Below are positions 49,565 to 61,379 of a stretch of DNA of 64,000 nucleotides, piece by piece. The notes under the pieces are model-generated. The model did no database searches. It was not told the DNA's origin and saw only the letters and a list, made by a program, of their open reading frames with translations. A program made the translations under genes and the position numbers. The stretch's first letter is position 1, and each line of letters opens with the position of its first letter. The DNA comes from Poecilobothrus nobilitatus (Eukaryota > Arthropoda > Insecta > Diptera > Dolichopodidae): positions 233,517,825 through 233,581,824 of the forward strand of contig OX352774.1 of the NCBI GenBank assembly GCA_947095535.1. Direction: 5' to 3'.

Positions 49565-50400
49565 CATAACTTTCAAGTATTTAAGAGTACCTAATAAATT
49601 ATATACACTGCTAAAATATTCTAATTTATTAAGTGATAAATAAATCAAATCCTTCATTCCATTAAATAAAATAATATTAAACTAAATTTTAAGCATTTAA
49701 AATGGAATTTAAAATTAAAAACATAAAATGATTTTTTTTAATTGAAATTAGAAAATAAAACGTATAAACATTATTTATAAACACAATTTTATTTATAAAC
49801 ATTAACATCATAAATAATTAAAAAATATGAATAAAATAATAAAATTTAAATTAAAAAAAAAATATGACAATCATTTCTAATATTGTAATAAGCACTTATG
49901 AACGGTAGTACCTAATTAATTAATAATTATAATATTTAAAATAATAATTATTAAAATTATAAAGAATTTTTTTGTTCTGTAATAAGGAAACAATAAAATT
50001 TAATTTATAAAAATCTTAAAAAAAAAAAATAAAATTTTGTAACGAATCGTATTCAAATTATGATTTTAATAATTATTTTGAACAGTAGAAGAGCTCTATG
50101 TAATTAAGAGTTGGTTGGTAATTGTATTCTCTTATATTCCTTCTAATTATGAAAATTATATTAAATGCATTAAACTGGTTTACTATTTTTTGAAAAGCTT
50201 GAGATTGGTTCAATGGTAGTTTCTATAGTTATTACAATAGCAGTCCCTCATAAATTTAGTAATCACTTAAGTTTTGTTTTGTCATCAAATAGAGCTACTT
50301 CTAACAGAGTAGTTTACTATTATATGTTCTGGATTTTATTCATAAAGATTCAAATGATCTGTTCAAAATCGATATTTTCAAGTTTTCGAATTTAACTCAT
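49565..50400. other. AT-rich non-coding DNA
   Basis: Nothing recognised. Confidence 0.45.
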
Positions 50401-50404
50401 TTAT

Positions 50405-51066
50405 TATATCCTAAAGTATATATAAACAAGTTAATATACCCTAAAGTATAGGGCATATTAACTTGGTGTTTGTAACCACGAAAAGGAAGCAAGTTATAGA
50501 TATGGAGATGTATATATATTCTTAATCAGTATCACTTCCTGTGTCGATTTAACGATATCCGTCCGTTCGTCCGTCTATGTCTGTGCGTTCGCACGATAAC
50601 TCAAGAACTAATAAAGCTATCTTGATGAAATTTATATAGTAGTTTACTAACTACGGAAGTAAGAGGGGCATTGCATCTGGGAAAATTCGATCCATAGGTT
50701 CGAATTTTGGAAGCTTCCGAACGAGTCCAAGAGCAAACGAGCATACCTCCAAAACCAATAAAGATGGAACCTTTAAAATTGATATAAAGGTGTTCTGTAA
50801 TGTTTTGTCTATGTCTCTGAAATTTGAGATGAATTGAAATGCTGGTTCGGATAGCTGACATACGCCCTCCAAAGGTCTAACAAGCATATCTTCGAATTTA
50901 ATAAAGATAGAAACTTGAAATTTTGTACAAGGATTGTAAAAGCGTTTATGTTTTTAGCTTATATTAAATATCTAACTAAAATAACTTATGAATTTTTAAT
51001 TTAATTTTTTTCAGGTGTAAAGTATTAAAAAGTCGGTTGCATTGACTTACTGATACATTTACTTGT
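50405..51066 (+). repeat. Rep-B copy 2
   Basis: It starts with a long palindrome and 'ggtgtttgtaaccac'. The characteristic 'cgtccgttcgtccgtctatg' and 'ataactcaagaactaataaa' come next, then about two 'tttaataaagatagaaactt'-type units. It ends 'agtcggttgcattgacttac', the inverse of the start of Rep-B copy 1. The 'ccgtccgtc' plus 'ataactcaa(a/g)aact' combination is also in Rep-A. Open frames at 50601-50887 lie inside the repeat. Confidence 0.75.
50430..50462. repeat. Near-perfect palindrome at the Rep-B end
   Basis: 'gttaatataccctaaa' pairs with 'tatagggcatattaac', forming a hairpin with about two mismatches. The corresponding part of Rep-B copy 1 (22277-22310) also folds back. Confidence 0.8.
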
Positions 51067-51069
51067 GTT

Positions 51070-54000
51070 TTTTTCCTTTGTAACATTAGCAAAAATCCAA
51101 CTTTGAATCAACTTTAATATTAATACCTAAAATTAACGATAGTTTTTCTAGTTTTGAAATTATAAATTTTAAATGTTCAAAAATTCTAATATTTATTAAT
51201 TTTTCACTAAGTTTCAATTTTTGGAATCATTAATTTCACTAAACAGTTGATTACTCTGCTGTAACTTTCTCTGTATATAGGTGGACTCAAATTAATTTTA
51301 AATTATTGAATTATATTTTTGATATGGCTCCCCATGTGTTGTTTAGGTTTTAATAGTTTCTTGAATAACACTACAGTAAGAAAAGTTCTTATTTTGAAAA
51401 AAATAAATTAAACACGAAGGTTAATGAGAAAGTTGTTTCGTGTGCTTGAACTGGTATAAGTATTTACCTTTATAGGTATAGAATTTTAGCTATAGAAAAC
51501 TTCCGAACAATTTTCGAAACTCAGAATCCTTTATAATATTAAAAATTAATAAAAAAATCTGTTATTATGAAATGATAACCCAAAAATTCAAAATATTTTT
51601 AAAAGAAGAAAATTTTTATTTATATCCTGTTTAAAGCTCTTAAACCTATAAATTCATTTTTTTTTTTAGAGGAAGCCTTATATATTTTTTTAAAAAACTA
51701 AAGGTGTTTTGACATTTTTTATAATATTTAAATTACAATTAAATTTCGCTAATCAAGAATTATTTTAATATGAATAATGAAAAGTTTAATTTTTCAACTT
51801 AAAGAAATCTTGATTACCCTAACGAATTTGACTTAGGGAACTTACAATAATATAAAATTTGCCGAACTCTTTTAATAAAGCGAATTGAAAGCTTCATTAG
51901 TTTAAAAATAATAATGTTGGAAAAGAGTTTTGGATATATTAGTGCAGTATATAGTTAGTCCGTTAGCTAAAAGAAGTAAAATGTTCCAGTATGGAAAAAG
52001 AGTCTTATTTCAATATGAATAATCCTTTTAACTTGTACTTCTAGAATCCATATTTTCTCAAGATAAATTAAATAAATTTAAGAAGGACACATTAAAGAAG
52101 GGCAAAAAATTCGATCAGACAAAATGTATATTGAATAAGAAAAACTGAAAACATAAAACAACATTTAATATGAATTAAAAATTGAAATTTTAAAACATAA
52201 GGTCAAAAAATGATTACAATATTAATCTATAGATAAGAAAAAAAAAAAATATTTTAGACATAATTTTTAGATACAAATATACATACATAAATAGTAAAAT
52301 TTTACATTATAAATTATATGAATTTCTGCGCGAATTGATTGTAATAATAATAAAAGAAATAAACATTTTAAATTTTATATACCTTTAAAGTTAACTATTA
52401 AATAAAAAATAAATTTGTATTTTATTTTTGTTTTGTTTTTAAATAAAAAGAAATGAATGAAATTTGATATTTTTGTTACACTCATTTTATTTTCATTTAT
52501 TTTATATTTCGTTTTTTTTTTTTTTTTTTTTTTTTGTTTTTTATAAAATACCCTTCTAAAAAAAATTATTCTGTAATATCTGCTCATGTTTTATTCTATT
52601 TTATTTAAGAAAATTGTTTTATATATATGCATATGTATAAATGTATATACTAAATTGTATTTATACATATGTATATGTTTTATAAAAATATAATTTAATT
52701 TATTAATTTTTTTTTTTTTTTTACATACATATATACATTATGTACTTATGTGCGTATTAAATGTAATAAAAAACAAGATTATTTTCTGTTTAAAATTTCT
52801 AAATACACAGTGTTTCATTTTAGTAATTTTATAAATAAAAAAAAAAAATTTTATTATTTTAGATTGTACATTTAAACTTGATTGTGTAATGTTTTCGTTT
52901 CATTGCAATACGCTATTTAGGAAACATATGTTACATTATGTGTAACGTAATGTTTCATAAATTCTCAATAAAATGAAAAGAATTCTAACTTTGTATGCTA
53001 AAAATGCTATATGTGACATTAATTAGTGTTATACCCTGTTTGAATCTCCTATAATTCTATGATTTATATTTAGACTTTAGAGATACAATTTGTACTAAAA
53101 TTTAGAAAATCCTAAGTTAAAATAACTTTTAAGCCACCCTTGTTTATTATCTGTAATAGCAATGAATGGTTGTCTTCAGAATTCAGATGCTTCAAACAAA
53201 ATTAGTTATGTTAGGAGTAACCCTAATATAGAAATTTGAATATACATATATATATAAACTTGATATGATTGCTATATATATAAATCTGATTACGCGTTTA
53301 ATACAAAAATTTTTCAATTTTATCTATCAAAGTAAATTTATAGGTACCTAAATTTTTTTAAAAATTATAGTGCTTTAGTACTACCTTTTTCTCCTGTTTC
53401 AAATGCATTAAAGGCCAAAAACGGGGATTTTTACAAGTATGGTGATGTCATGTGTATTATGTCAAAATTATATTTTACATCAAAAAATATTAATTTATTT
53501 TAATAAAAATACACTACACAAATCACTTTTGTTAACTAAAATTAAATTTCAAAAAATTTACAAAAGTCAATCAATTGTTTTCGTATAAATTTTTGGTTTT
53601 CCATCCATTCTATTATGGTATTTAACGAAATTCAAAAATAATAACCACCAATTATACTAAATTTTTATTACATTTTTTAAATTTTGACATAATATGCTAT
53701 ATAATATCAGTTTTTAGTATGTTGGAAAATATTTAAAGTTAATTCTAAAGATGGCAAATTTGTTTTGATGAATAATGAATGAAAATTTTTTTGAACTCTT
53801 GAGACTGTATTTGTAATGTAAATCTAAATACATGAACTCGAAAACAATTATTTTAAAGTTGAATTTAGTTTCTATTTAAATTAATTTTTTAGTTTATTTA
53901 AGATAGATAAAATTAACAAAAAAAAATAGTTCTTACAGCTATGCAAGAATACATTCTTCGTTTATCTTTTAAAGATAAGCTCTAAGTAGGCTCAAAGGCT

Positions 54001-54430
54001 CAGTATTAATATACACTTAGACCACTTATAGATATTTGCGATATCCTATTATTAAATAATTGTGAGGTTTTAACTATAAGCTTTTTTTTATATCGATTAT
54101 ATTTATACTGTGTGAATAAGAATAATCAAGAAGAATTTCTCTAGAGACATTCTTCTATTAAGTGCAACAGCCGAACATTCATATAACATGAAAAATTGAT
54201 TCCTATATTTCTTTTCATTTTTTATAATTTCTGCCTTAGTGATTTGACGAAAGTACAAATCATTTGTAATTTCTGTCTATATAGAACAGTAACCCTTTAA
54301 AAATCCATAGTATATTACAAATATTTTTACGATTTACAGATAAAAATCTAAAAAATCATTTTATATCCATATATATTTAGAACATATGCACTAAATATTT
54401 AATTGTTGAAACATGATTATATCCGTACGA
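51070..54430. other. AT-rich non-coding DNA
   Basis: Poly-T 52509-52535 and several (TA)n stretches. No exon, RNA gene or partnered repeat seen over 3.3 kb. Confidence 0.5.
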
Positions 54431-54435
54431 TAAGG

Positions 54436-55735
54436 ATCGGGTATATTAAAATTGCTCCTCCGTTTGTAACACCTCGAAATAAGCTAGCTAGATATACCTT
54501 CAAAGGTATGGATCGGATCAGAAAAAAATTCTAAGACGATTGAGCTTTGTCCGTCCGTCTGTCCGTCAGCAAGATAACTCAAAAACTAAGAAAGCTAGAG
54601 TCTTGAAATTAACACAAAATATTCTTACAACAATTTGTAGGTTCCCTATTTTTTTTGGTTGCGATCCGACCACACTTCGGGTAGGTCTCGAACACCTAAC
54701 TTTTAGATCCCCACATTTTTTTTGAAATAGAGACATGAAATTTTAACTGCTGATAGATAACATAAAAATATTAATTTTATAATTTACATCTTTTTTTTGT
54801 AGCCCCATCCGTTACGGAGCTACAGCTCCTCAAACTTTTAAAAAGCCCTATTTTTAAATGCATATGTCTCATGTTCTACTTAAGATTTTTTCAATCAGAA
54901 AACGTCATTCGACAGGTATTTTTTTTAAATTTATAAATTAGTATCAAAATTGTACAAGTTTATTAGTATCAAAATTGTAAAAACGCTAGAAGACCGGAAT
55001 TTTTGTTATCTCCATAAGACAATATCAAAATTATGCAATAGTTTGTAATTTACTATTTAAATTTACCGTTATGTTAAAACCAAATTTTGCATGATATTTC
55101 TTTTTTCATAACTTCGACACGTTTTAAGATAGGAACCTGAAATTTTGAGACAAGAAAGAACTTTTAGAATTAGTATAAGTTTCCTCAGAAAATTTTTTGG
55201 TTATTAAGAGTTATTATTCCTCAAAAATTGAAAATTTGCTATTTTCAGGCACCTGTAAAAATTTTTCCTCGGCAAGACATGAAAATTAAAGGTTCAATAA
55301 TATATTTTTACGTACGTTAACGGGTTTTTTTAATTATATAGGGTTCCGAATTTACAGCCCCTCAAAATTCCAGAAAAGTCAATTCTTCACATTTTTTATA
55401 CCGTACGATAAATAATTTATACATATGTATAGTATAAATTATTAAACTTAGGCATTATATATTTGTCGCTTAGTATTAAATGGTACTGTAGCATATTTGG
55501 AAAAGTTAGATAGATAATCGTTATTCGGAAGGTTAGAATCTGCTTTTGAAGAATGTATAAACATATAGTTTGAATATATGTACAACCCACAGTTTTAGAA
55601 ATTATAAAATTTCACCCAAATTATTTTAAAATACTAAAAAATTAAAAAAATAATATTATAAGCAGAGTGATAGGCATACTAACGGGTCGTACGGGTATCT
55701 AAGAGTTGACAACGGCAACTGTATTCTTCCTTCTT
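54436..55735 (+). repeat. Rep-A copy 2 (left arm of a large inverted repeat)
   Basis: It begins 'tcgggtatattaaaattgct', then 'tttgtaacacctcgaaataa', 'ttcaaaggtatggatcggat', 'tgtccgtccgtctgtccgt', 'taacttttagatccccacat' and 'ccgttacggagctacagc'. It ends 'gtacgggtatctaagagttg' plus a short hairpin (agttgac-aac-ggcaact, 55704-55720) and 'tgtattcttcc'. Each block recurs in the same order on the other strand at 58771-60321. It is non-coding; the open frame at 54540-54725 is incidental. The gene-free structure and stable ends suggest a non-autonomous element of a family spread through fly genomes. I do not assign a class. Confidence 0.82.
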
Positions 55736-55739
55736 TTTT

Positions 55740-58700
55740 ATTTAATTCAGATTATCAAAATCCGCACAATTTGAAATAATTTGTAATACCCATTCTTTCC
55801 CAATTTTCTTTTACAAAATTTTATAAAAGATTTTAGTAATTCGTAGCATCTTTACTTGGTTAAAAGAAGATTTTTTGTTTTAACACTGGAGCACTTTTTG
55901 TTACATATTTTATAATACATGTTTTATTTTTGCGTTTTTTTTTTTGTTTTAAATAAAATTCAGTTGAAATTTTGCAAAATTATTAAATATTCATATTCAT
56001 TGTATATTTATTTACGTATATATTTATTTATTTTTTTACATTTTTATATAATAATGTACACCTATATACATATATATACATGTATAGATAATATATTTGT
56101 AATATCCCATCAAAATATAAAAATAAAGTCGAATTATTGTAAAAATTTTCCTATAGAAAACTCAATTTTCTTTTTATTATTAAAAAAAAAAAAAAAAAAC
56201 AAAAATCATATTTTATAATCCTCGAGTCTTTGTGAATTCATGCATTACGTTAAAATATATAAAAAAAAAAAAAAAAAAAAAAACAAGAAATATGTAAAAA
56301 TGTACTTAAACCATTTTACATATATAAAATATGATAAAATATATAATAAAAAAAAAATTAACCTTTTTGTTATTTTTTTTTTTTTTTTAACTGCTGAAAC
56401 AATTCAATTTATTTTTTATTTACACTCATTTTTTACAAAATTGTACACTTGTATTTTCTTTTTTCTTTTTTTTTTTTTGTTTTTATTTTGTTTTATTTTA
56501 AATTATTAATAAAAAAAAATATAATATATTATCTTTTTCTTTTTTTTTTTTATTGTTAATAAATAAATTATGTATATTTTATTAAGTATATGTTGTATAA
56601 TATTTTAATGGTCTTTTTTATGTTTTTTTTATTTTTTATTTTTTTTTTTGTAATTCAATAATTTTCAATAAATTTGTTATATTTTAATGCTTTTTTAACT
56701 TAATTCTTTGATTTTTATTTCACTAATATTTTTTTTTTTTATAAAAGTAAATTGTGTTAAAATAAGTATAGGTTCTTTATTTAATTTGTATGAATAAAGA
56801 AAGGTTTTTACAAAATCAAAAATAACAAAAAAAAAAGTTTTTATTTAAAACATAACAAAAAATTTAAGTTAAAGTGTTTTTTTTCGCACTTTTCCTTCCT
56901 TTTTATCCTTTTTTTGATCTACCTACAGTAATAATATCTAATTTTCATTTTGAATAGTTAAAACTAGTATATATGCGCATGTATAGATAAAGATATATGT
57001 ATATTATAAATTTATTTATAAAATGTTAATTCATTTTTAGCATAAAATGTAAAATATGACTTTATTATAATTTAAACACGTTAAAATAAAATACAATTTG
57101 TTGCAAAACACTTTATGTTATGGATCTACAATATTAACGATCTAATTTGCTTCTTCTATAGGTAGATTTTAGCCTACAAAAAGAGTACCCACAATAAAAT
57201 TTGAGTTTGACAGAAAAAATTAAGTAAAATAACTAAATTTACTAAATTTTAGCTTTTTCTCTATATTTTAAGTAATAATATTTCAATATTTTAATTTTAG
57301 TTAGAATATACTTAAAAAATATTACAAAGAAATACATACATACTAAAAATATGGCTTCTTTTAATTTTTTATTTTGATATTATTCAATTAATTGACATTT
57401 GAACCAAGCAAATTTTACCATGACTCCGAAACGACTGCATTCATTTCGAAAAAATTTTCATTTCATAGTTTCATACAATTTAATATACGTATACTACCCC
57501 TTTATTTACTTTGACAATTGACTAATGGCTGCGTATATATTTACATATCCATATTACTTATATCCATTAAATTTCTCATTTCATTTCTCTTTAGTTTCCT
57601 CTCAAAACTTTTAATATAAGATTATATTGTAATAAATATTATCTTCTATTTATGATTTTTAAAAAAGAAATTAAATCTTTAGAAGAGCCGAATATTTTAT
57701 CTCAAAATAACTTCATAATTAGAAAAAAAATTACAAACATATTACAAACAATATCTATATACTCCCTATAGAATCTATCAAACTTTATTTTTCTTTGATT
57801 AACTTTTTCTATTGCTGAATGATGACTAGATTTTGTAATTCGATTTTACGTTTTGAACTTTAGCCATTTCGAAATTGAGAATAATATTTAGCCAAAAAAA
57901 AAAAAAAAATTATTTATGATTTTAAAATAAAAAGTTCGCAAAATATTTTTTAAATAAAAAATTTATTACCTTTCTCTTAAAACTGGTCAGAATAAAATAA
58001 ACGTTAAGAATGGTGGTGATAAAATGTTAAGAGAAATATTATTATTAACTACTAAATATTTCTTCTTTCGAAAATGTAAATATTAATTCTAAATTCATTT
58101 ACATACCTTTGATCAATTCAGGATTCTGATTTTAATTATTTATAAAAATTTATGATATTTATTATTTATATATACATGGTATGAAGTTGGTTTATAAGTT
58201 AGAGAACTTACTAAAAATATTCTTTTTAAGATAAACAATTAAAAGAACTTTTAAAACAAAACCCTTAACACTTTTACGAGTGACAATTACAGTTTATTTA
58301 TCAAAAGTAACAGTTTTCACCGCCATTTTAAATCTAGAAATTAAATTAAAATTTACAATAAAAATTACATTTTTCCAGAGAACGTAAATTTTGAAATTAT
58401 ATATATTTTATATTTAAAAAACATAAAATTAATTCTTGTTTCATGTTTAAAATTAATTCTTGTTTGTTTTTTATTTTATTTATTTTTATTTATTTATTCT
58501 TTTCTCAAAAAGAGCTCTGTGAAGCTCGTACAGAGTGTATACATTTTTTTTTTTATCAAATTCATTTAAATTCAAATCAGTGCAATAATAATATTAAAAT
58601 AGTCTTAAATCTAGATATTATATTTTAATCTTGTAATTAACAAAAAACAAAAGCAAAAAAAAACAAAACAGAAAATAAAATAAAAAAGAAAGAACGAGAT

Positions 58701-58765
58701 GTTATTCTAAGTTATATACATAATAAAATTATTTAATACTTTTAACTTCAAAGTTAAAATAAAAT
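55740..58765. other. AT-rich 3-kb spacer between the two Rep-A arms
   Basis: No transposase or other protein was recognised. It is poly-A/poly-T rich (56167-56200, 56262-56283, 56467-56478), and the open frames at 55919-56218, 56240-56509 and 58443-58628 are composition artefacts. It looks like ordinary intron DNA, which argues that the two arms are separate insertions rather than ends of one transposon. Confidence 0.55.
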
Positions 58766-58770
58766 AAAAA

Positions 58771-60321
58771 AAAAACGAGGAAGAATACAGTTGACTTTGT
58801 CAACTCTTAGATACCCGTACGAACCGTTAGTATGTTCACAGCCTGTCACTCTGCTTACAATATCATTTTTTTAATATTTTAGTATTTTAAAATAATTTGG
58901 GTGAATTTTATAATTTCTAGAACTTATGGGTTGTACATATATTCAAACTATATGTTTATATGTACATTCTTCAAAAGCAGATTCTAACCTTCCACATAAC
59001 GATTATCAATACAAAACTTTTTCAAATATTCTATAGTACCATTTAATACTAAGCGGTAAATGTATATTAAATTTACTTAGTACAAAATAGTAAATATAAT
59101 TTTAAATATTATATTATATTATATTTAAATATTCCATTGATAGAATAATTTCTTATAAGTACAATAAAATACATATATGTATGTAAATACGGCGCTATAT
59201 AATATACATATATACTCTTATCATTCATTCACTAGCGAACATGATATTATATAAGTATGTATGTATAACAATATCATATAAATAAAAATTCTTCAAGCAA
59301 CCGTTATGTTGTTTATTTATTTACATTTTTATGTACTACGCATTATATCCTCAACAATTTCAAATTATCGAGTAAAACAAAATGCAAAAAATTTGTGGAA
59401 GAAATTTGTTAGAAAATTTGAAAAAATCAAGTAACACTTTCGTCATTTATAAAGTAACCCTATATTATTAAAAAAAGTTATTAACAGAAATAAGAGTATA
59501 ATATTAAAGCTTTAATTTTTGTGTATTACTTCAAAAAAATTTTAACAGGTGTTCAATTTTAACAGGTGTTTAAAAATAGGAAATTTTCAGTTTTTGACCC
59601 CTTACAGCTCCTAAACAGGGGGTGATACAAAAAAAATTTCCGAAATGACTCATACTTATTTTCAAAAATCTAACTTTTGTCAAAATTTCAAGTTTCCAAC
59701 TTAAACGGTTTAGAAGATAGAAGGGTTGAAGGATTTTACAAAATTTGAGTTTTACATAACGGTAAATTAAGACACCGTATGCCACAAATATATATTTATT
59801 GTATATATACTTTTAAAGCTAATAAAAGTAGTAATCGTTTGGAGTTTTCAAAATGAAGATATACCTTATACAACTTGTGCTATAACAATTTAAATATAGA
59901 GCTTTTTTGAACCTTTGGGGAGCTGTAGCTCCATAACGGGTGGGGCTACAAAAAAAAGTTATTAATTATTAAATTATTAAATTAATATTTTTGTGAGATC
60001 TATCAGCAGTTAAAATTTCATAGCTCTATTTCAAAAAAAATGTGGGGATCTAAAAGTTAGGTGTTCGAGAGCTACCCTAAGGCTTGGTCCAAACTCAACC
60101 AAAAAAAATAGGGAACCTACAAATTACTCCTAGAATATTTTGTGTAAATTTCAAGATTCTAGCTTTCTTAGTTTTTGAGTTAGCGTGCTGACGGACGGAC
60201 GGACGGACATGGCTCAAAAGTCTTAGAATTTTTTTCTGATCCGATCCATACCTTTGAAGGTATATCTAGCTCGCTTATTTCGAGGTGTTACAAACGGAGG
60301 AGTAATTTTATTATACCCGAT
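58771..60321 (-). repeat. Rep-A copy 3 (right arm, inverted)
   Basis: Read on the minus strand from 60321 it starts 'atcgggtataataaaattac' and repeats all blocks of copy 2. It ends 'gtacgggtatctaagagttg', a perfect hairpin agttgac-aaa-gtcaact (58789-58805) and 'tgtattcttcctc'. It is about 250 bp longer because of AT-rich sequence near 59090-59450. The outer end abuts, without a gap, the end of the LINE reading frame at 60322. Confidence 0.82.
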
Positions 60322-61375
60322 TTTTGAAATATATAACTGTTTACATTGTTTTTTAAATTGATTTTTCTGGATAAGTTTTGTATACTTAATGGTATGTTGT
60401 TAAATAGCCTGATACTTGAATTTAAGATAGGTTCAGTCCCATTCAAATTTGTACCCGTCTCATATCTCAGTTGATTGTTTTCTCTTGTATTATATATGTG
60501 TACTTCATTGTTTGGAACTATTTGGGTATTTGTTTTGATATTCTGGTTTATGATATTGTGAATGTGCATAATTTGGCTTTTAGTTCTTTAAAATCTTTTA
60601 TTTTTAATATATTGTAGTTTTTATGGATATAGTTGGAGGATGTTCTAGTTTCGAGTTCAAAAAGATTTTTAATTGCTTAATTTTGTATTATTTGTAGACT
60701 ATTGATATTTTTAATGAACATGTTACCCCATATACCTATTCCATACGTCAACGTGCTATTAAACATACTATAGTATATTGACATTTTAATTTTCTGCGGT
60801 AGTCTTTTTCCTAGTTTTCTGAAGAGCCCAGCTATTCTTCTTGTTTTACGAATAAGTTCATTTATGTGGTGATTCCAGTTTAGCTCAGAATCTACCAAAA
60901 TTCCCAAATACTTATATTTTTGCACCTTTTCGATTTGAGCTTTATTGTAATAAATAGGTATGTTAACATCTTTACATTTAACTAACATGTATTTGGTCTT
61001 ATTTACATTAACTGTTAGTTTGTGCATCAACATCCAGTTATGTATTATTTGCATGTCCTTGTTTATTTTCCACTCCACTTCATAATGGTTTTTTTCTGCA
61101 TAAACTACAACAAGATCATCTGCATACATGAAGGCTTTACCTACCAGATTCAGACTCAAGAAACTGCTTACATAACAAGAAAACAAAGCTGGCCCCAAAG
61201 AGCTTCCCTGAATTACTCCATAATCAACATGACCTATTTCACTTTTAACATCATCACACGTTGCATATTGTAGTCTTTCACTAAGGTAGTTTCGAACCAC
61301 TTATATTCTTTATTCCTTACGTCGCATTGGAATAGTTCATTAAGTATCACAATAATATGTTTTCAGATTGCAATT
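60322..61375 (-). pseudogene. LINE reverse transcriptase, 5'-truncated, best-preserved copy in the window
   Basis: The RT of a non-LTR retrotransposon, which copies its own RNA at the target site. From about 61375 the minus strand reads ILNELFQCDVRNKEYKWF, then a one-base frameshift at about 61300, then a 206-residue open stretch. That stretch holds RNYLSERLQYAT, GVIQGSSLGPALF (RT motif 4, 'GVPQGSxLGP'), AFMYADDLVVV (catalytic YADD intact), LTVNVNKTKYMLV and KYKYLGILVDSELNW. A stop at 60677 is followed in the same frame by NLFELETRTSSN, then a second frameshift into a C-terminal part with VHIYNTRENNQL and SSIRLFNNIP, a 'W/FNxLP'-like end. Only two frameshifts and one stop separate it from an open frame. 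The endonuclease half and ORF1 are missing. The reading frame runs into Rep-A at 60321. Confidence 0.88.
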
Positions 61376-61379
61376 ATAT

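Noticed and set aside
58443..58628. Open frame with QKELCEARTECIHFF
   Set aside because: Short, Phe/Ile-rich, with no splice context or recognised family; it lies in the AT-rich spacer between the Rep-A arms.
55740..58765. Spacer as the coding body of a large foldback transposon
   Set aside because: No transposase or any conserved protein could be found in six frames; the composition matches the ordinary intron background.
61022..61273. 83-codon plus-strand open frame
   Set aside because: Antisense shadow of the LINE reverse transcriptase on the minus strand.
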